From Phycisphaerales bacterium (GTDB taxonomy: Bacteria > Planctomycetota > Phycisphaerae > Sedimentisphaerales > Anaerohalosphaeraceae): 17,001 nt of DNA. The notes beneath the pieces are model-generated. The model made no database searches and was not told the origin of the DNA. It was given only the letters and a program-made list of their open reading frames with translations. A program made the translations under genes and the position numbers. Below, in pieces: positions 1-6,261 of this stretch; position 1 is the stretch's first letter, and each line of letters opens with the position of its first letter. The stretch spans positions 1 through 17,001 of the forward strand of contig PMBP01000469.1 in NCBI GenBank assembly GCA_003152975.1, in the 5' to 3' direction.

Positions 1-804
1 CTCGCGGACGTCATCGACGAGGACGACGCCTGGATCGGCGGGGACACGGTCGTCGTGCAGACCGGCGACGTCGTCGACCGCGGGCCGTACGACCGCGAGA
101 TCCTCGACCTGCTCGAGCGGCTCTCCCACGAGGCGGAGGCCGCGGGCGGCGCGGTCCGGCGCGTGCTCGGGAACCACGAGTACCGCAACGCGACCGGCCA
201 GATGGGCTTCGTGCCGATGCGCGGCTTCTGGGCGTTCTTCGACTTCTGGGACGACTACGTCGACGACGCGGCGCTCGCCGCCTACCCCGACTACCAGCGC
301 CCGCGCCGCGGCGCCTTCCGGCCGGGCGGGCCGTACGCCGAGCTGCTCTCGACCTACGACTTCGTGCTCGAGCTGGACGGCACCGTGTATGTGCACGGCA
401 GCTTCCTGCCCGCGCACGCCGCCTACGGGATCGACGCGATGAACGCCGGGATGCGCGCCTTCCTCCGCGGGGACGCCGCCGCGCCGCCGTCGATCGCGAC
501 CGACGCCGCGAGCCCGATGTACTCGCGGAAGTTCGGCTATGACGTCGACGACGACGGCTGCGCGCTCGCGCGGTCGGCGCTGGACGCGGTCGGGGCGTCC
601 CGCATGGTGATCGGCCATACGGTGCAGGCGGCGGGCGTCAACGCGGTGTGCGGCGGGCGCGTGGTCCGCATCGACACCGGGATGTCGGCGTACTACAAGG
701 ACGGCCCGGTCGAGATCCTCGAGATCACGCCGGCCGGCGCGCGCGTCCTCGGCGAGGGCGGCGCGCACGTTCTGGACGCATCGTCGACGGGAGTCGAATT
801 GTGA
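1..804 (+). CDS. PPP-type metallophosphatase (Shewanella-like/calcineurin-like), 5' end outside window
   Basis: The reading frame is open from the first base, so this is the C-terminal 267 residues of a longer protein; the GTG at 55 is internal. Visible metal-binding motifs are GDVVDRG (fragment residues 22-28), GNHE (57-60), a His in VHGSF and GHT (about residue 205). This is the order found in calcineurin-like and PPP-family phosphoesterases, and the spacing resembles bacterial 'Shewanella-like' PPP phosphatases. The first motif (GDxHG) would lie just upstream of the window. The expected role is hydrolysis of a phosphoester, probably phosphoprotein, at a two-metal site. No membrane segment is visible in this part. 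The PP2C phosphatase gene starts 55 bp downstream on the same strand, and a Ser/Thr kinase lies 3.3 kb further, so a role in protein phosphorylation is plausible but inferred. The true substrate cannot be told from sequence. Confidence 0.85.
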   Translation, partial: LADVIDEDDAWIGGDTVVVQTGDVVDRGPYDREILDLLERLSHEAEAAGGAVRRVLGNHEYRNATGQMGFVPMRGFWAFFDFWDDYVDDAALAAYPDYQRPRRGAFRPGGPYAELLSTYDFVLELDGTVYVHGSFLPAHAAYGIDAMNAGMRAFLRGDAAAPPSIATDAASPMYSRKFGYDVDDDGCALARSALDAVGASRMVIGHTVQAAGVNAVCGGRVVRIDTGMSAYYKDGPVEILEITPAGARVLGEGGAHVLDASSTGVEL

Positions 805-810
805 TACAGT
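802..810 (+). promoter_or_regulatory. Possible extended -10 promoter for the PP2C gene
   Basis: TGA followed by TACAGT (805-810) fits an extended -10 element and overlaps the stop codon of the upstream phosphatase gene. No convincing -35 is seen. It would give a leader of about 43 nt before the PP2C start at 860. Read-through from the upstream gene is an equally good explanation. Confidence 0.3.
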
Positions 811-859
811 GTCCCGACGTCCATCTGGGCGGGGCCGTGCGAGGTTGAGGTCAGCGACG

Positions 860-1618
860 ATGCGTTTCGTTTCATGCGGCAAGAGCGATATCGGCAGGGT
901 GCGCAAGGTCAACCAGGACGCGTTCCTGTGCGACGCGGAGCTCGGGCTGTTCGTCGTGGCGGACGGGATGGGCGGCCACGCGGCGGGCGAGATCGCGGCG
1001 CAGGAGGCCGTCCAGGCGATCCACGACGTGATCGCCCGCGGCAAGAGCGTGGTGCGCGACTTCCTCGCGAACCCCGCGACGCGGGAGTCGACGCGCGCCA
1101 TCTGCCGGCTCCTCGAGAGCTCGGTCCAGTCCGCGACGTACCTCGTCTTCGGGATGGCGGAGCAGAAGCCCGCGTGCCAGGGGATGGGGACGACCGTGTC
1201 GGCCCTGCTCCTCGCCGGGGCCTACGGGATCACGGCGCAGGTCGGGGACACGCGGATCTACTGCATCCGCGACGACGACGTGATCCAGCTCACCGAGGAC
1301 CACACGCTCGTCAACTGGCAGATCCGCGAGGGGATGCTCACGCCCGACGAGGCGGCGCGCTCGCCGCATCGCAACGTGATCACCCGCGCGGTGGGCAACC
1401 ACGACTACGTCCAGGTGGACACGCAGGTCATCTCCGTGCGGATCGGCGACCGGTTCCTGATCTGCTCGGACGGCCTCCACGGCTACGTCAAGCGCAACGA
1501 GCTCGCCGAGCTCATCGCGGGCGATCTCGACGGCGCCTGCCAGCGCCTCCTCGACCTGGCGAACCAGCGCGGCGGCCGCGACAACATCACCGCCGTCATC
1601 GTCGAGATCGCCGAGTAG
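860..1618 (+). CDS. PP2C-family Ser/Thr protein phosphatase (Stp1-like)
   Basis: A 252-residue stand-alone PPM/PP2C catalytic domain, cytoplasmic, with no signal peptide, TM helix or extra domain. It should dephosphorylate Ser/Thr phosphoproteins with Mn/Mg. Motifs appear in family order: VNQDAF (Asp20), VADGMGGH (Asp35, Gly36), GMGTTVSAL (about 115), VGDTRIY, LTEDHT, ICSDGLHGYV and the C-terminal GGRDNITAVIVEI. All metal-binding Asp positions are present, so it is probably active. The frame extends upstream to 809, but the ATG at 860 is preferred: GAGG lies 9 nt upstream and the protein then starts with MRFVSCGKSDIGRVR, as in Stp1/PrpC-type enzymes. It follows the metallophosphatase by 55 bp and is a natural partner of the Ser/Thr kinase at 4108-5022, though that gene is on the other strand and not adjacent. 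Confidence 0.93.
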   Translation: MRFVSCGKSDIGRVRKVNQDAFLCDAELGLFVVADGMGGHAAGEIAAQEAVQAIHDVIARGKSVVRDFLANPATRESTRAICRLLESSVQSATYLVFGMAEQKPACQGMGTTVSALLLAGAYGITAQVGDTRIYCIRDDDVIQLTEDHTLVNWQIREGMLTPDEAARSPHRNVITRAVGNHDYVQVDTQVISVRIGDRFLICSDGLHGYVKRNELAELIAGDLDGACQRLLDLANQRGGRDNITAVIVEIAE

Positions 1619-1635
1619 CCCGCGCCGCCGCTTTC

Positions 1636-1663
1636 TTGACACGCCCCGATTTCGCTCTAGCCT
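1636..1663 (+). promoter_or_regulatory. Sigma-70-type promoter, probably driving a leaderless mRNA
   Basis: A perfect -35 TTGACA (1636-1641), a 16-bp spacer and a -10 TAGCCT (1658-1663) stand just before the ATG at 1670. A start point 6-7 nt after the -10 would be at the A of the ATG, leaving no room for a ribosome binding site. The kinase gene at 5022 has the same arrangement. Confidence 0.6.
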
Positions 1664-1669
1664 GGTGCC

Positions 1670-2488
1670 ATGCGAAAAATCAGAGCGGCCATCATTTGCC
1701 TCGGCGCACTCGCCTGCGCGTCCCTCGCGGGCGGCTGCGTCAAGACGGTCACGATCAAGACGGCGCCGACGACGGCGGGGGCGATCGGCGATCTGCGCAA
1801 CGGGCTCGCCGAGGCGGTCGTCGGGGACTACCCGGTCATCGCCTACCAGGCGCGGGAGTCCGCGGGCGCGCTCGAGATCGCCGGGCTCCAGTTCGACAAG
1901 GCGCAGATCGGCATCGCGGTGGCGAAGGACGCGCCCGCGCTGAACGCCGCCGTGACGAACGCCCTGCGCAAGCTCGTGGAGAGCAAGGGGTACCTGAACG
2001 TGCTCCTCACCTGGGCGCTGCCGCAGACGCAGATCGATCCGCCCGCGGCGCCCGCCGCGGCGCCGGAGCCGAGCGCCGTGCCGCAGCTCGAGGACGGCGA
2101 GCTCAAGGTCGGGATGGAGCTGTCCTACGCGCCCATGGAGTTCTTCGACGAGTTCAAGCACGAGGCGGGCGTGGACGTGGACCTCGCCAAGGCGCTCGGC
2201 GATCAGCTCGGCGTGAAGGTCGTGCTCGTCGACCTGCCCTTCGACGCGCTGTTCGACGCCGTGGAGACCGGCAAGGTCGACGTCGCGATGTCCACCCTGG
2301 CGATCACCGACGAGCGCTCGCAGCGCGTCGACTTCATCCCGTACCTGTCGCTGGGCTCGGGCATCCTCGTGACGCAGGGCAACCCGCAGGGGATCCAGGG
2401 CATCCAGGATCTGTGCGGCCACACCGTCGCCGTCCAGGACGCCACCGCGCAGCTGTCCGCCCTCCAGAAGATCACCTGCGACGAGTGA
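1670..2488 (+). CDS. Lipoprotein with circularly permuted SBP family 3 (amino-acid-binding-like) domain
   Basis: The 272-residue protein starts with a lipoprotein signal (hydrophobic 5-20, LAGGC, lipidated Cys23). Residues 24-117 match the C-terminal half of a family 3 solute-binding protein: a strand/helix leading to NGLAEAVVGDYPV (45-56), then IGIAVAKDAPALNAAV (80-95) and a final helix ending in LLTWAL (112-117). A Pro/Ala-rich linker (118-142) follows. Residues 143-234 match the normal N-terminal lobe: LKVGMELSYAPMEFF, GVDVDLAKALGDQLGV, TGKVDVAMSTLAITDER and RVDF. The chain ends at 248-272 with LCGHTVAVQDATAQ and a Cys, the normal beginning of lobe II. All parts of one domain appear present in the order B-A. 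Ligand-contact equivalents are kept: Arg216 (TDER), Thr259 and Asp53. It probably binds an amino acid or similar small molecule outside the cytoplasm. No ABC permease is nearby. Permutation is inferred from family knowledge, not from an alignment. Confidence 0.82.
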   Translation: MRKIRAAIICLGALACASLAGGCVKTVTIKTAPTTAGAIGDLRNGLAEAVVGDYPVIAYQARESAGALEIAGLQFDKAQIGIAVAKDAPALNAAVTNALRKLVESKGYLNVLLTWALPQTQIDPPAAPAAAPEPSAVPQLEDGELKVGMELSYAPMEFFDEFKHEAGVDVDLAKALGDQLGVKVVLVDLPFDALFDAVETGKVDVAMSTLAITDERSQRVDFIPYLSLGSGILVTQGNPQGIQGIQDLCGHTVAVQDATAQLSALQKITCDE

Positions 2489-2500
2489 GCGGCTCTCGTC

Positions 2501-2518
2501 TATAATCCGAGCTAGAAT
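2501..2518 (+). promoter_or_regulatory. Possible -10 elements upstream of the vWA lipoprotein gene
   Basis: TATAAT (2501-2506) and TAGAAT (2513-2518) stand 65 and 53 bp before the ATG at 2571, just after the stop of the preceding gene. No good -35 is found at the right distance from either, so this is a weak call based on the -10 match alone. Confidence 0.35.
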
Positions 2519-2570
2519 TTCAGCACGGCCCTGTCGTATCCATTCGTCCGCAGTGAGGAAGGAGAACGTC

Positions 2571-4094
2571 ATGGGAAGATGGCTTCTGGCGACTGTCGCC
2601 TGCGCGCTCGCGTTGCCGCTCGGCTGCGAGAGCGGCGGGGGCGGGATCGGATCGGCGGACGCGGACGCGGACACCGACACCGACGTGGACACCGACGCGG
2701 ACTCCGATTCCGACTCCGACTCGGACACCGACACGGACACCGACCTGCCGCCGGGCGCGGACTCGGACGGCGACGGCCTGTCGGACGACTTCGAGGAGAC
2801 GGAGACCGGCACCGACCCGCACAACGCCGACACCGACGGCGACGGCGTGTCGGACCTCGTGGAGTGGGTCGCGGGCACGGACCCGCTCGATCCGGACTCC
2901 AACCCGGCGGCCGAGGGGAACTTCTACTTCCTCGTGCCGTTCAACGAGGCGCCGGATCCGTCGCAGGACTCCCTCGTGTTCGCCACCGACATCCAGATGG
3001 CGGACGTGTTCCTGCTGACCGACACGACCGGCAGCATGTACGGCGAGATCAACAACCTGAGGAGCTCGCTGACCGGCACCGTCATCCCGAACATCCAGGC
3101 GTTCATCCCGGACACGTGGTTCGGCGTGGGCCACTTCGCCGACTACCCGTACAGCGATACCGACAACGGCATCGATTACGGATCCGGCGGCGATCTGCCG
3201 TTCGAGTTGCTCCAGACGATGACCTCGGATGCTGCCCTCGCGCAGGCCGCGGTCAACGCGATGACGCTGGACAACGGCGACGACGGCCCGGAGGCCCAAG
3301 TCCCGGCACTGTGGGCCACGGCGACGGGGCTCGGGCTCGGCTCGTACCTCGCGGATCAGACCGCGTGCCCTACGGGGTACATCGGCTATCCGTGCTTCCG
3401 GCCCGGCGCCGTGCCGATCATCGTCCTCATCACCGACGCGGCGTTCCACAACGGTCCCGGCGGCACCAACGCCTACACCGCGCTTTCGCCGGAGCCGCCG
3501 ACATACGCGGAGACCGTGACGGCGCTCAACGACATCCACGCGAAGGTGCTCGCGATCAACTCCTCGGGCACCCTCATCACCGACGAATCGGATTCGGACT
3601 GCACGCAGATCGCCACCGACACGGGCGCCGTGACCTCCTCCGGGCCGCTCACAATCTCCATCCCGATGAACGGCTCCGGGCTCGGCGACAACGTCGTCAC
3701 CGCGGTGTCGACGCTCGCGAACGGCGTGCCGATGGACATCACCTCGATCGGCCGCGACGACACCTCCGACGACGTCGACGCGACCGTGTTCATCGATCAC
3801 ATCGTCCCGAACACGACTGGCGGCGTGGAGGATCCCGAGAACCCGGGCGTCATCTGCTTCGGCGATCTCACGACGGGCGACGGCGACAGCGACGGCACAG
3901 CCGACATGTTCGTCAACGTGCTGCCTGGCACGCCGGTGTGCTTCGACATCGTCCCGGCCGAGAACACCACGGTGCCGCCGCAGGGCGAGCCGATGGTGTA
4001 CGAGGCGTTCGTCGACGTCGTCGGCGACGAGGTCACCGTCCTCGACACGCGCGTCATCTACTTCCTCGTGCCGCCGTCGGTCCCGGTCGGGTGA
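2571..4094 (+). CDS. Lipoprotein with alternating-Asp tract, thrombospondin type-3 repeats and vWA domain
   Basis: The ATG at 2571 is chosen because GGAAGGAG lies 6 nt upstream; a GTG at 2553 is in frame but lacks such a site. The 507-residue protein begins with an export signal ending at LPLGC (Cys19), a somewhat degenerate lipobox. Residues 30-58 alternate Asp with Ala, Thr, Ser or Val (15 Asp in 29). Two thrombospondin type-3/dockerin-like calcium loops follow (DSDGDGLSD at 64-72, DTDGDGVSD at 87-95), each ending in GTDP. A vWA domain runs from about 143 to 400 with MIDAS DTTGS (151-155) and a second Asp motif LITDAAFHNG (286-295). Residues after about 400 are of unknown fold. It is probably anchored at the cell surface, with Ca-stiffened spacer repeats presenting a metal-dependent adhesion domain. 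The ligand is unknown. It ends 13 bp from the convergent kinase gene. Confidence 0.85.
   Translation: MGRWLLATVACALALPLGCESGGGGIGSADADADTDTDVDTDADSDSDSDSDTDTDTDLPPGADSDGDGLSDDFEETETGTDPHNADTDGDGVSDLVEWVAGTDPLDPDSNPAAEGNFYFLVPFNEAPDPSQDSLVFATDIQMADVFLLTDTTGSMYGEINNLRSSLTGTVIPNIQAFIPDTWFGVGHFADYPYSDTDNGIDYGSGGDLPFELLQTMTSDAALAQAAVNAMTLDNGDDGPEAQVPALWATATGLGLGSYLADQTACPTGYIGYPCFRPGAVPIIVLITDAAFHNGPGGTNAYTALSPEPPTYAETVTALNDIHAKVLAINSSGTLITDESDSDCTQIATDTGAVTSSGPLTISIPMNGSGLGDNVVTAVSTLANGVPMDITSIGRDDTSDDVDATVFIDHIVPNTTGGVEDPENPGVICFGDLTTGDGDSDGTADMFVNVLPGTPVCFDIVPAENTTVPPQGEPMVYEAFVDVVGDEVTVLDTRVIYFLVPPSVPVG
2658..2744 (+). repeat. Low-complexity (GAC NNC)n tract encoding alternating Asp
   Basis: In-gene tract in which every second codon is Asp (14 GAC and one GAT), alternating with GCG, ACC, ACG, GTG, TCC or TCG. 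It encodes residues 30-58 of the vWA lipoprotein. Such tracts vary in length by slippage, and they create long Val/Arg-rich open frames on the opposite strand that are not genes. Confidence 0.85.
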
Positions 4095-4107
4095 CCGGCC
4101 CGGGCGC

Positions 4108-5022
4108 TCACCCGAGCGCGGCGAACGCCTCGACGATCTGTTCCATCGACCCCGGCCTGTGGAGGGGCGACTTCTCCAGGCACGACATGACGAGGCTCGC
4201 GAGCGCGGGCTTCACGGCGCCCGCCTCGACGACCTCGGAGATCGGCAGCGGGCGGGCCTTGATGTGCTTGCGCAGGAGGCTCTCCGGGTCGTCGCCGTCG
4301 AACGGCAGCGAGCCGGTGAGCATCTCGTACAGGATCACGCCGAGCGAGTAGACGTCGCTGCGGGTGTCGACCGGGCCGCCCATCGCCTGCTCCGGCGAGA
4401 TGTACTGCGGCGTGCCGAGCACGTGCTGCGTCGTCGTGATGCGCGGGGCGTCCACGATGCGCGCGACCCCGAAGTCGACGATCTTGACGACGCTGTCCGC
4501 GTTCCCGGCGCGGGGCATGAGGATGTTCTCCGGCTTGAGATCCCGGTGGATGACGCCGCACGCGTGCGCCGCCGCGAGCCCCTCGGCGATCGCCGCGCCG
4601 ATCGTGACTGTGCGGCGCTCGTGGATCGGCCCCGCCTTGATCAGCTTTCGCAGGGGCGGCCCGTTCACGTACTCCATGACGATGAACATCTCGCCCCACG
4701 GCGTCTCGCCGATCTCGTACGTCTTCGCGACGGCGGGGTGCGCGATCCGCGACGCCGCGCGCGACTCGTAGACGAACCGCTCGCGGAGCCGCGCGTCGAG
4801 GATCAGCTCCTCGCGCAGCACCTTCACCGCGCACGCGGTGCCGTCGTCGGTGTTCCGCGCGAGGTACACGGAGCCCATGCCGCCGCGGGCGATGCGCGAG
4901 TTGATGCGGTAGCGCCCGGCGATGAGCCGCCCGCACATCGGGTCCGGGGCCGCCTTCACGACGACGTGGGAGGGAGGCCGCGTCTCGATGCCGTCGGTGG
5001 GAGTGGGGCGTTCTCGCGACAC
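4108..5022 (-). CDS. Soluble Ser/Thr protein kinase (PknB-type catalytic domain only)
   Basis: A 304-residue protein that is nearly all kinase domain (about 37-300), without TM segment, PASTA, TPR or other sensor domain, so it is probably cytoplasmic. Motifs: Gly-rich loop IARGGMGSVYLARN (44-57), ATP-binding Lys67 in CAVKVL, catalytic loop VIHRDLKPENILM (157-169, Asp161), VDFGVAR (Asp183), activation-segment end GTPQYISPEQAM (SPE in place of APE), DVYSLGVILYEMLTG (223-237) and HRP near 288. All catalytic residues are present. The start is a GTG at 5022, supported by a promoter ending 7 nt before it, so translation is probably leaderless. It phosphorylates protein Ser/Thr; targets are unknown. 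The PP2C phosphatase in the window could be its antagonist. Two-component or FHA genes were not seen. Confidence 0.92.
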   Translation of the reverse strand: MSRERPTPTDGIETRPPSHVVVKAAPDPMCGRLIAGRYRINSRIARGGMGSVYLARNTDDGTACAVKVLREELILDARLRERFVYESRAASRIAHPAVAKTYEIGETPWGEMFIVMEYVNGPPLRKLIKAGPIHERRTVTIGAAIAEGLAAAHACGVIHRDLKPENILMPRAGNADSVVKIVDFGVARIVDAPRITTTQHVLGTPQYISPEQAMGGPVDTRSDVYSLGVILYEMLTGSLPFDGDDPESLLRKHIKARPLPISEVVEAGAVKPALASLVMSCLEKSPLHRPGSMEQIVEAFAALG

Positions 5023-5029
5023 GCCTTCG

Positions 5030-5059
5030 ACGCTAAGACGGACGCGGACGATAGGTCAA
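5030..5059 (-). promoter_or_regulatory. Promoter of the kinase gene, probably leaderless
   Basis: On the minus strand, TTGACC (5059-5054), an 18-bp spacer and TAGCGT (5035-5030) come 7 nt before the GTG at 5022. This is the same -35/TAGNNT/start-codon layout as at 1636-1670. It begins 4 bp after the stop codon of the next minus-strand gene upstream. Confidence 0.5.
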
Positions 5060-5063
5060 TCGC

Positions 5064-5342
5064 TCACTTCGCCGGGGCAGGGTGCGCGAAGATCATCTTC
5101 TGCACCTCGATGCCGTCGATGGCGTCGAGCTTCTGGCCGAGCGAGAGGCAGTGCGCCTCCTCTCCCCACATCTCGAGCAGCACGATCCCGGACGGCGAGC
5201 ACGCGTTCTCGCCCACCTCGTGCAGCCCGAGCCGCGTCTTGATGTTGCAGCCGTACTCGCTGAGAAGATGTTGGACAGCTTCGACGCGTTTGAGACGGTC
5301 GGTGACATGAACGCCGAAAACGATATGTTTTTTCAGGGGCAT
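5064..5342 (-). CDS. Small ACT-like protein resembling the TM1266 iron-hydrogenase regulator family
   Basis: The 92-residue protein has an ACT/ferredoxin-like pattern: strand HIVFGVHV (6-13), helix to about 30, strand TRLGLHEV (37-44), strand GIVLLEMWG (52-60), helix CLSLGQKLDAI and strand VQKMIF (80-85). This spacing matches the 'putative iron-only hydrogenase system regulator' (TM1266) family, whose members are thought to sense a ligand or act as small regulators. The resemblance is by pattern only. The start at 5342 has AGGAG 9 nt upstream. It lies 20 bp after the C_GCAxxG_C_C gene, probably in one transcript. Codon use changes within it: residues 1 to about 28 use A/T-ending codons like the genes to the right, while the rest uses almost only C/G-ending codons like the genes to the left. 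No hydrogenase is in the window. Confidence 0.65.
   Translation of the reverse strand: MPLKKHIVFGVHVTDRLKRVEAVQHLLSEYGCNIKTRLGLHEVGENACSPSGIVLLEMWGEEAHCLSLGQKLDAIDGIEVQKMIFAHPAPAK
5240..5280. other. Compositional boundary between two genome styles
   Basis: Third-position C/G saturation, CTC/GAG/GCG-rich codons and leaderless-type promoters end here going rightwards. To the right, AT-rich codons, poly-A/T runs, Shine-Dalgarno leaders and U-tract terminators appear. The change is inside the ORF 5064-5342 without breaking its frame. No repeat, tRNA or integrase marks the site. It may be a recombination point or an assembly join. Confidence 0.6.
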
Positions 5343-5362
5343 CGTTGAATCTCCTAAAACGG

Positions 5363-5812
5363 TTACGCTTGAGAAAGCATGTCTTCGAGGATCTCGCCGG
5401 CCTCGCGTACAAAATCGGCGCACTTGTCAAACGCGCCGGGCTGCTGGGACCGCAGCGAACCAGCGGGGGTGGACAGGTCGAAGCCCAGAAGGTCGCGGCA
5501 ATCCGTCGAACCGCACGCTTGCTTGAATCGCTCGACGACCTTGCCGACGATCTGATAGATCCTCATCTTGGTGGCCTTGTCCCTGGGATCGGTGGCGCCG
5601 TATTTGAGGCCGAGGATCATGATCGCCCCGGACAACGCGCCGCAGATATCGCCCATGCGGCCGATGCCGCCGCCGAATCCCGCGGCGACTTTGGCGGCCT
5701 GATCGGCAGCCAGGCCGAATGGGGGACCATAAATAACCGTCATCGCCTGACAACAATTGAATCCCTGCTTATGCAGGTCGGCGGCCTGTTGGGCCTTCGA
5801 TAGATTGGCCAT
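5363..5812 (-). CDS. C_GCAxxG_C_C family redox-type protein
   Basis: The 149-residue cytoplasmic protein has the Cys pattern that names the family: FNCCQAM (Cys20, Cys21), a Gly-rich stretch leading to DICGALSG (Cys57, 55-62), CGSTDC (Cys100, Cys105) and KCADFVREA (Cys131). Family members are thought to be redox- or metal-linked because of these conserved cysteines, but no reaction is established. The ATG at 5812 follows GGGAGAA by 8 nt; the frame stays open further upstream through the cold-shock gene region, where it is a shadow. The TM1266-like gene follows after 20 bp, so the two are probably one operon. The upstream cold-shock gene is separated by a strong terminator, so a promoter should lie in 5813-5903, but none stands out. 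Confidence 0.88.
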   Translation of the reverse strand: MANLSKAQQAADLHKQGFNCCQAMTVIYGPPFGLAADQAAKVAAGFGGGIGRMGDICGALSGAIMILGLKYGATDPRDKATKMRIYQIVGKVVERFKQACGSTDCRDLLGFDLSTPAGSLRSQQPGAFDKCADFVREAGEILEDMLSQA

Positions 5813-5903
5813 GATCGCATTCTCCCGAGCTGAAGATTGTTTTTCAAACCGCGTTCTACTGTACCGCGCCGATGGAAACCAGGCAAGCAATGTTGCCGCG
5901 CAT

Positions 5904-5930
5904 AAAAAAAGGCCCCGCACTTGCGAGGCC
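5904..5930 (-). terminator. Rho-independent terminator of the cold-shock gene
   Basis: On the minus strand an 8-bp stem (5930-5923 with 5918-5911, one G-U pair) with a 4-nt loop is followed by seven T (5910-5904). It begins 24 bp after the cold-shock stop codon. The plus strand reads only TTT after the stem, so it acts mainly on minus-strand transcripts. Confidence 0.88.
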
Positions 5931-5954
5931 TTTGGGGGGTCTTCGAGTTGACTC

Positions 5955-6158
5955 TTAGACGGCCTTAACCTTGGTTGCCTCCTTACCTTTCTTGCCCTGA
6001 GCGGACTCGTAGGAAACCCGCTGTCCATCCTGCAGCGACTTGAAACCGTCGCCGGCGATGTTGGAATAATGGACAAACAGATCCTCGCCGCCCGAATCCG
6101 GGGTGATGAAACCAAAACCTTTTTTCGCGTTGAACCACTTGACTACACCAGTTTCCAC
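5955..6158 (-). CDS. CspA-family cold-shock protein
   Basis: A 67-residue single cold-shock domain that binds single-stranded RNA/DNA and melts RNA secondary structure. It reads [17 protein letters not shown] from residue 2, with RNP1 in KGFGFI and RNP2 in LFVHYS, and a Lys-rich end. The start is set at GTG 6158 because GGGGAG stands 7 nt upstream and the product then has the usual CspA length; a longer frame reaching back to 6347 would add an N-terminus unlike the family. Transcription probably starts near 6255, giving a leader of about 97 nt with a hairpin touching the ribosome site (see separate entry). A strong terminator follows, so it is monocistronic. It is divergent from the GH32 gene. 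Confidence 0.93.
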   Translation of the reverse strand: METGVVKWFNAKKGFGFITPDSGGEDLFVHYSNIAGDGFKSLQDGQRVSYESAQGKKGKEATKVKAV

Positions 6159-6165
6159 TGAAAAA

Positions 6166-6186
6166 CTCCCCAGGCCCCGCGGCCTG
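6166..6186 (-). promoter_or_regulatory. Hairpin adjoining the ribosome site of the cold-shock mRNA
   Basis: On the minus strand a perfect 6-bp GC-rich stem, CAGGCC/GGCCTG (6186-6181 with 6176-6171, 4-nt loop), ends on the first G of the Shine-Dalgarno GGGGAG (6171-6166). Cold-shock leaders often control translation by structure, so the hairpin may do so here; this is an inference. Confidence 0.45.
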
Positions 6187-6261
6187 TCATGCATGATCCC
6201 TCGTTTTTTTTCCAGACGCCGCCTTGAGGGATCCAAAGGAGGCCTCCCATAACACGATGTT

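Noticed and set aside
874..2505. Plus-strand 543-codon frame overlapping PP2C and the SBP gene
   Set aside because: It is the out-of-frame shadow of real genes, extremely Arg-rich and without motifs.
872..2902. Very long minus-strand open frame (676 codons) opposite the PP2C, SBP and vWA genes
   Set aside because: It runs antisense across three recognisable genes, is low-complexity Arg/Asp/Val/Ser-rich, has no domain motif, and follows from third-position GC bias.
2520..3800. Minus-strand 426-codon frame with a Val/Gly/Arg repeat resembling a repeat protein
   Set aside because: The repeat is the antisense reading of the Asp tract of the vWA lipoprotein; nothing else supports a gene.
4095..4107. 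Shared terminator between the convergent vWA and kinase genes
   Set aside because: The 13-bp gap has no U-tract, and no convincing stem-loop reaches into the gene ends.
5240..5280. Attachment site or mobile-element edge at the composition boundary
   Set aside because: No tRNA end, direct repeats, inverted repeats, integrase or transposase are visible around it.
4159..5310. Plus-strand 383-codon frame opposite the kinase
   Set aside because: It is antisense to a kinase with all motifs in place and has no recognisable features.
5813..6115. Longer N-terminus for the C_GCAxxG_C_C protein
   Set aside because: It would run through the cold-shock terminator and into the cold-shock gene; the ATG at 5812 has a good ribosome site and gives the family length.
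6187..6247. Short palindromes TCATGCATGA (6187-6196) and GGAGGCCTCC (6238-6247) as operators
   Set aside because: They lie in the cold-shock leader, but 10-bp palindromes are frequent by chance and no second copy was seen.
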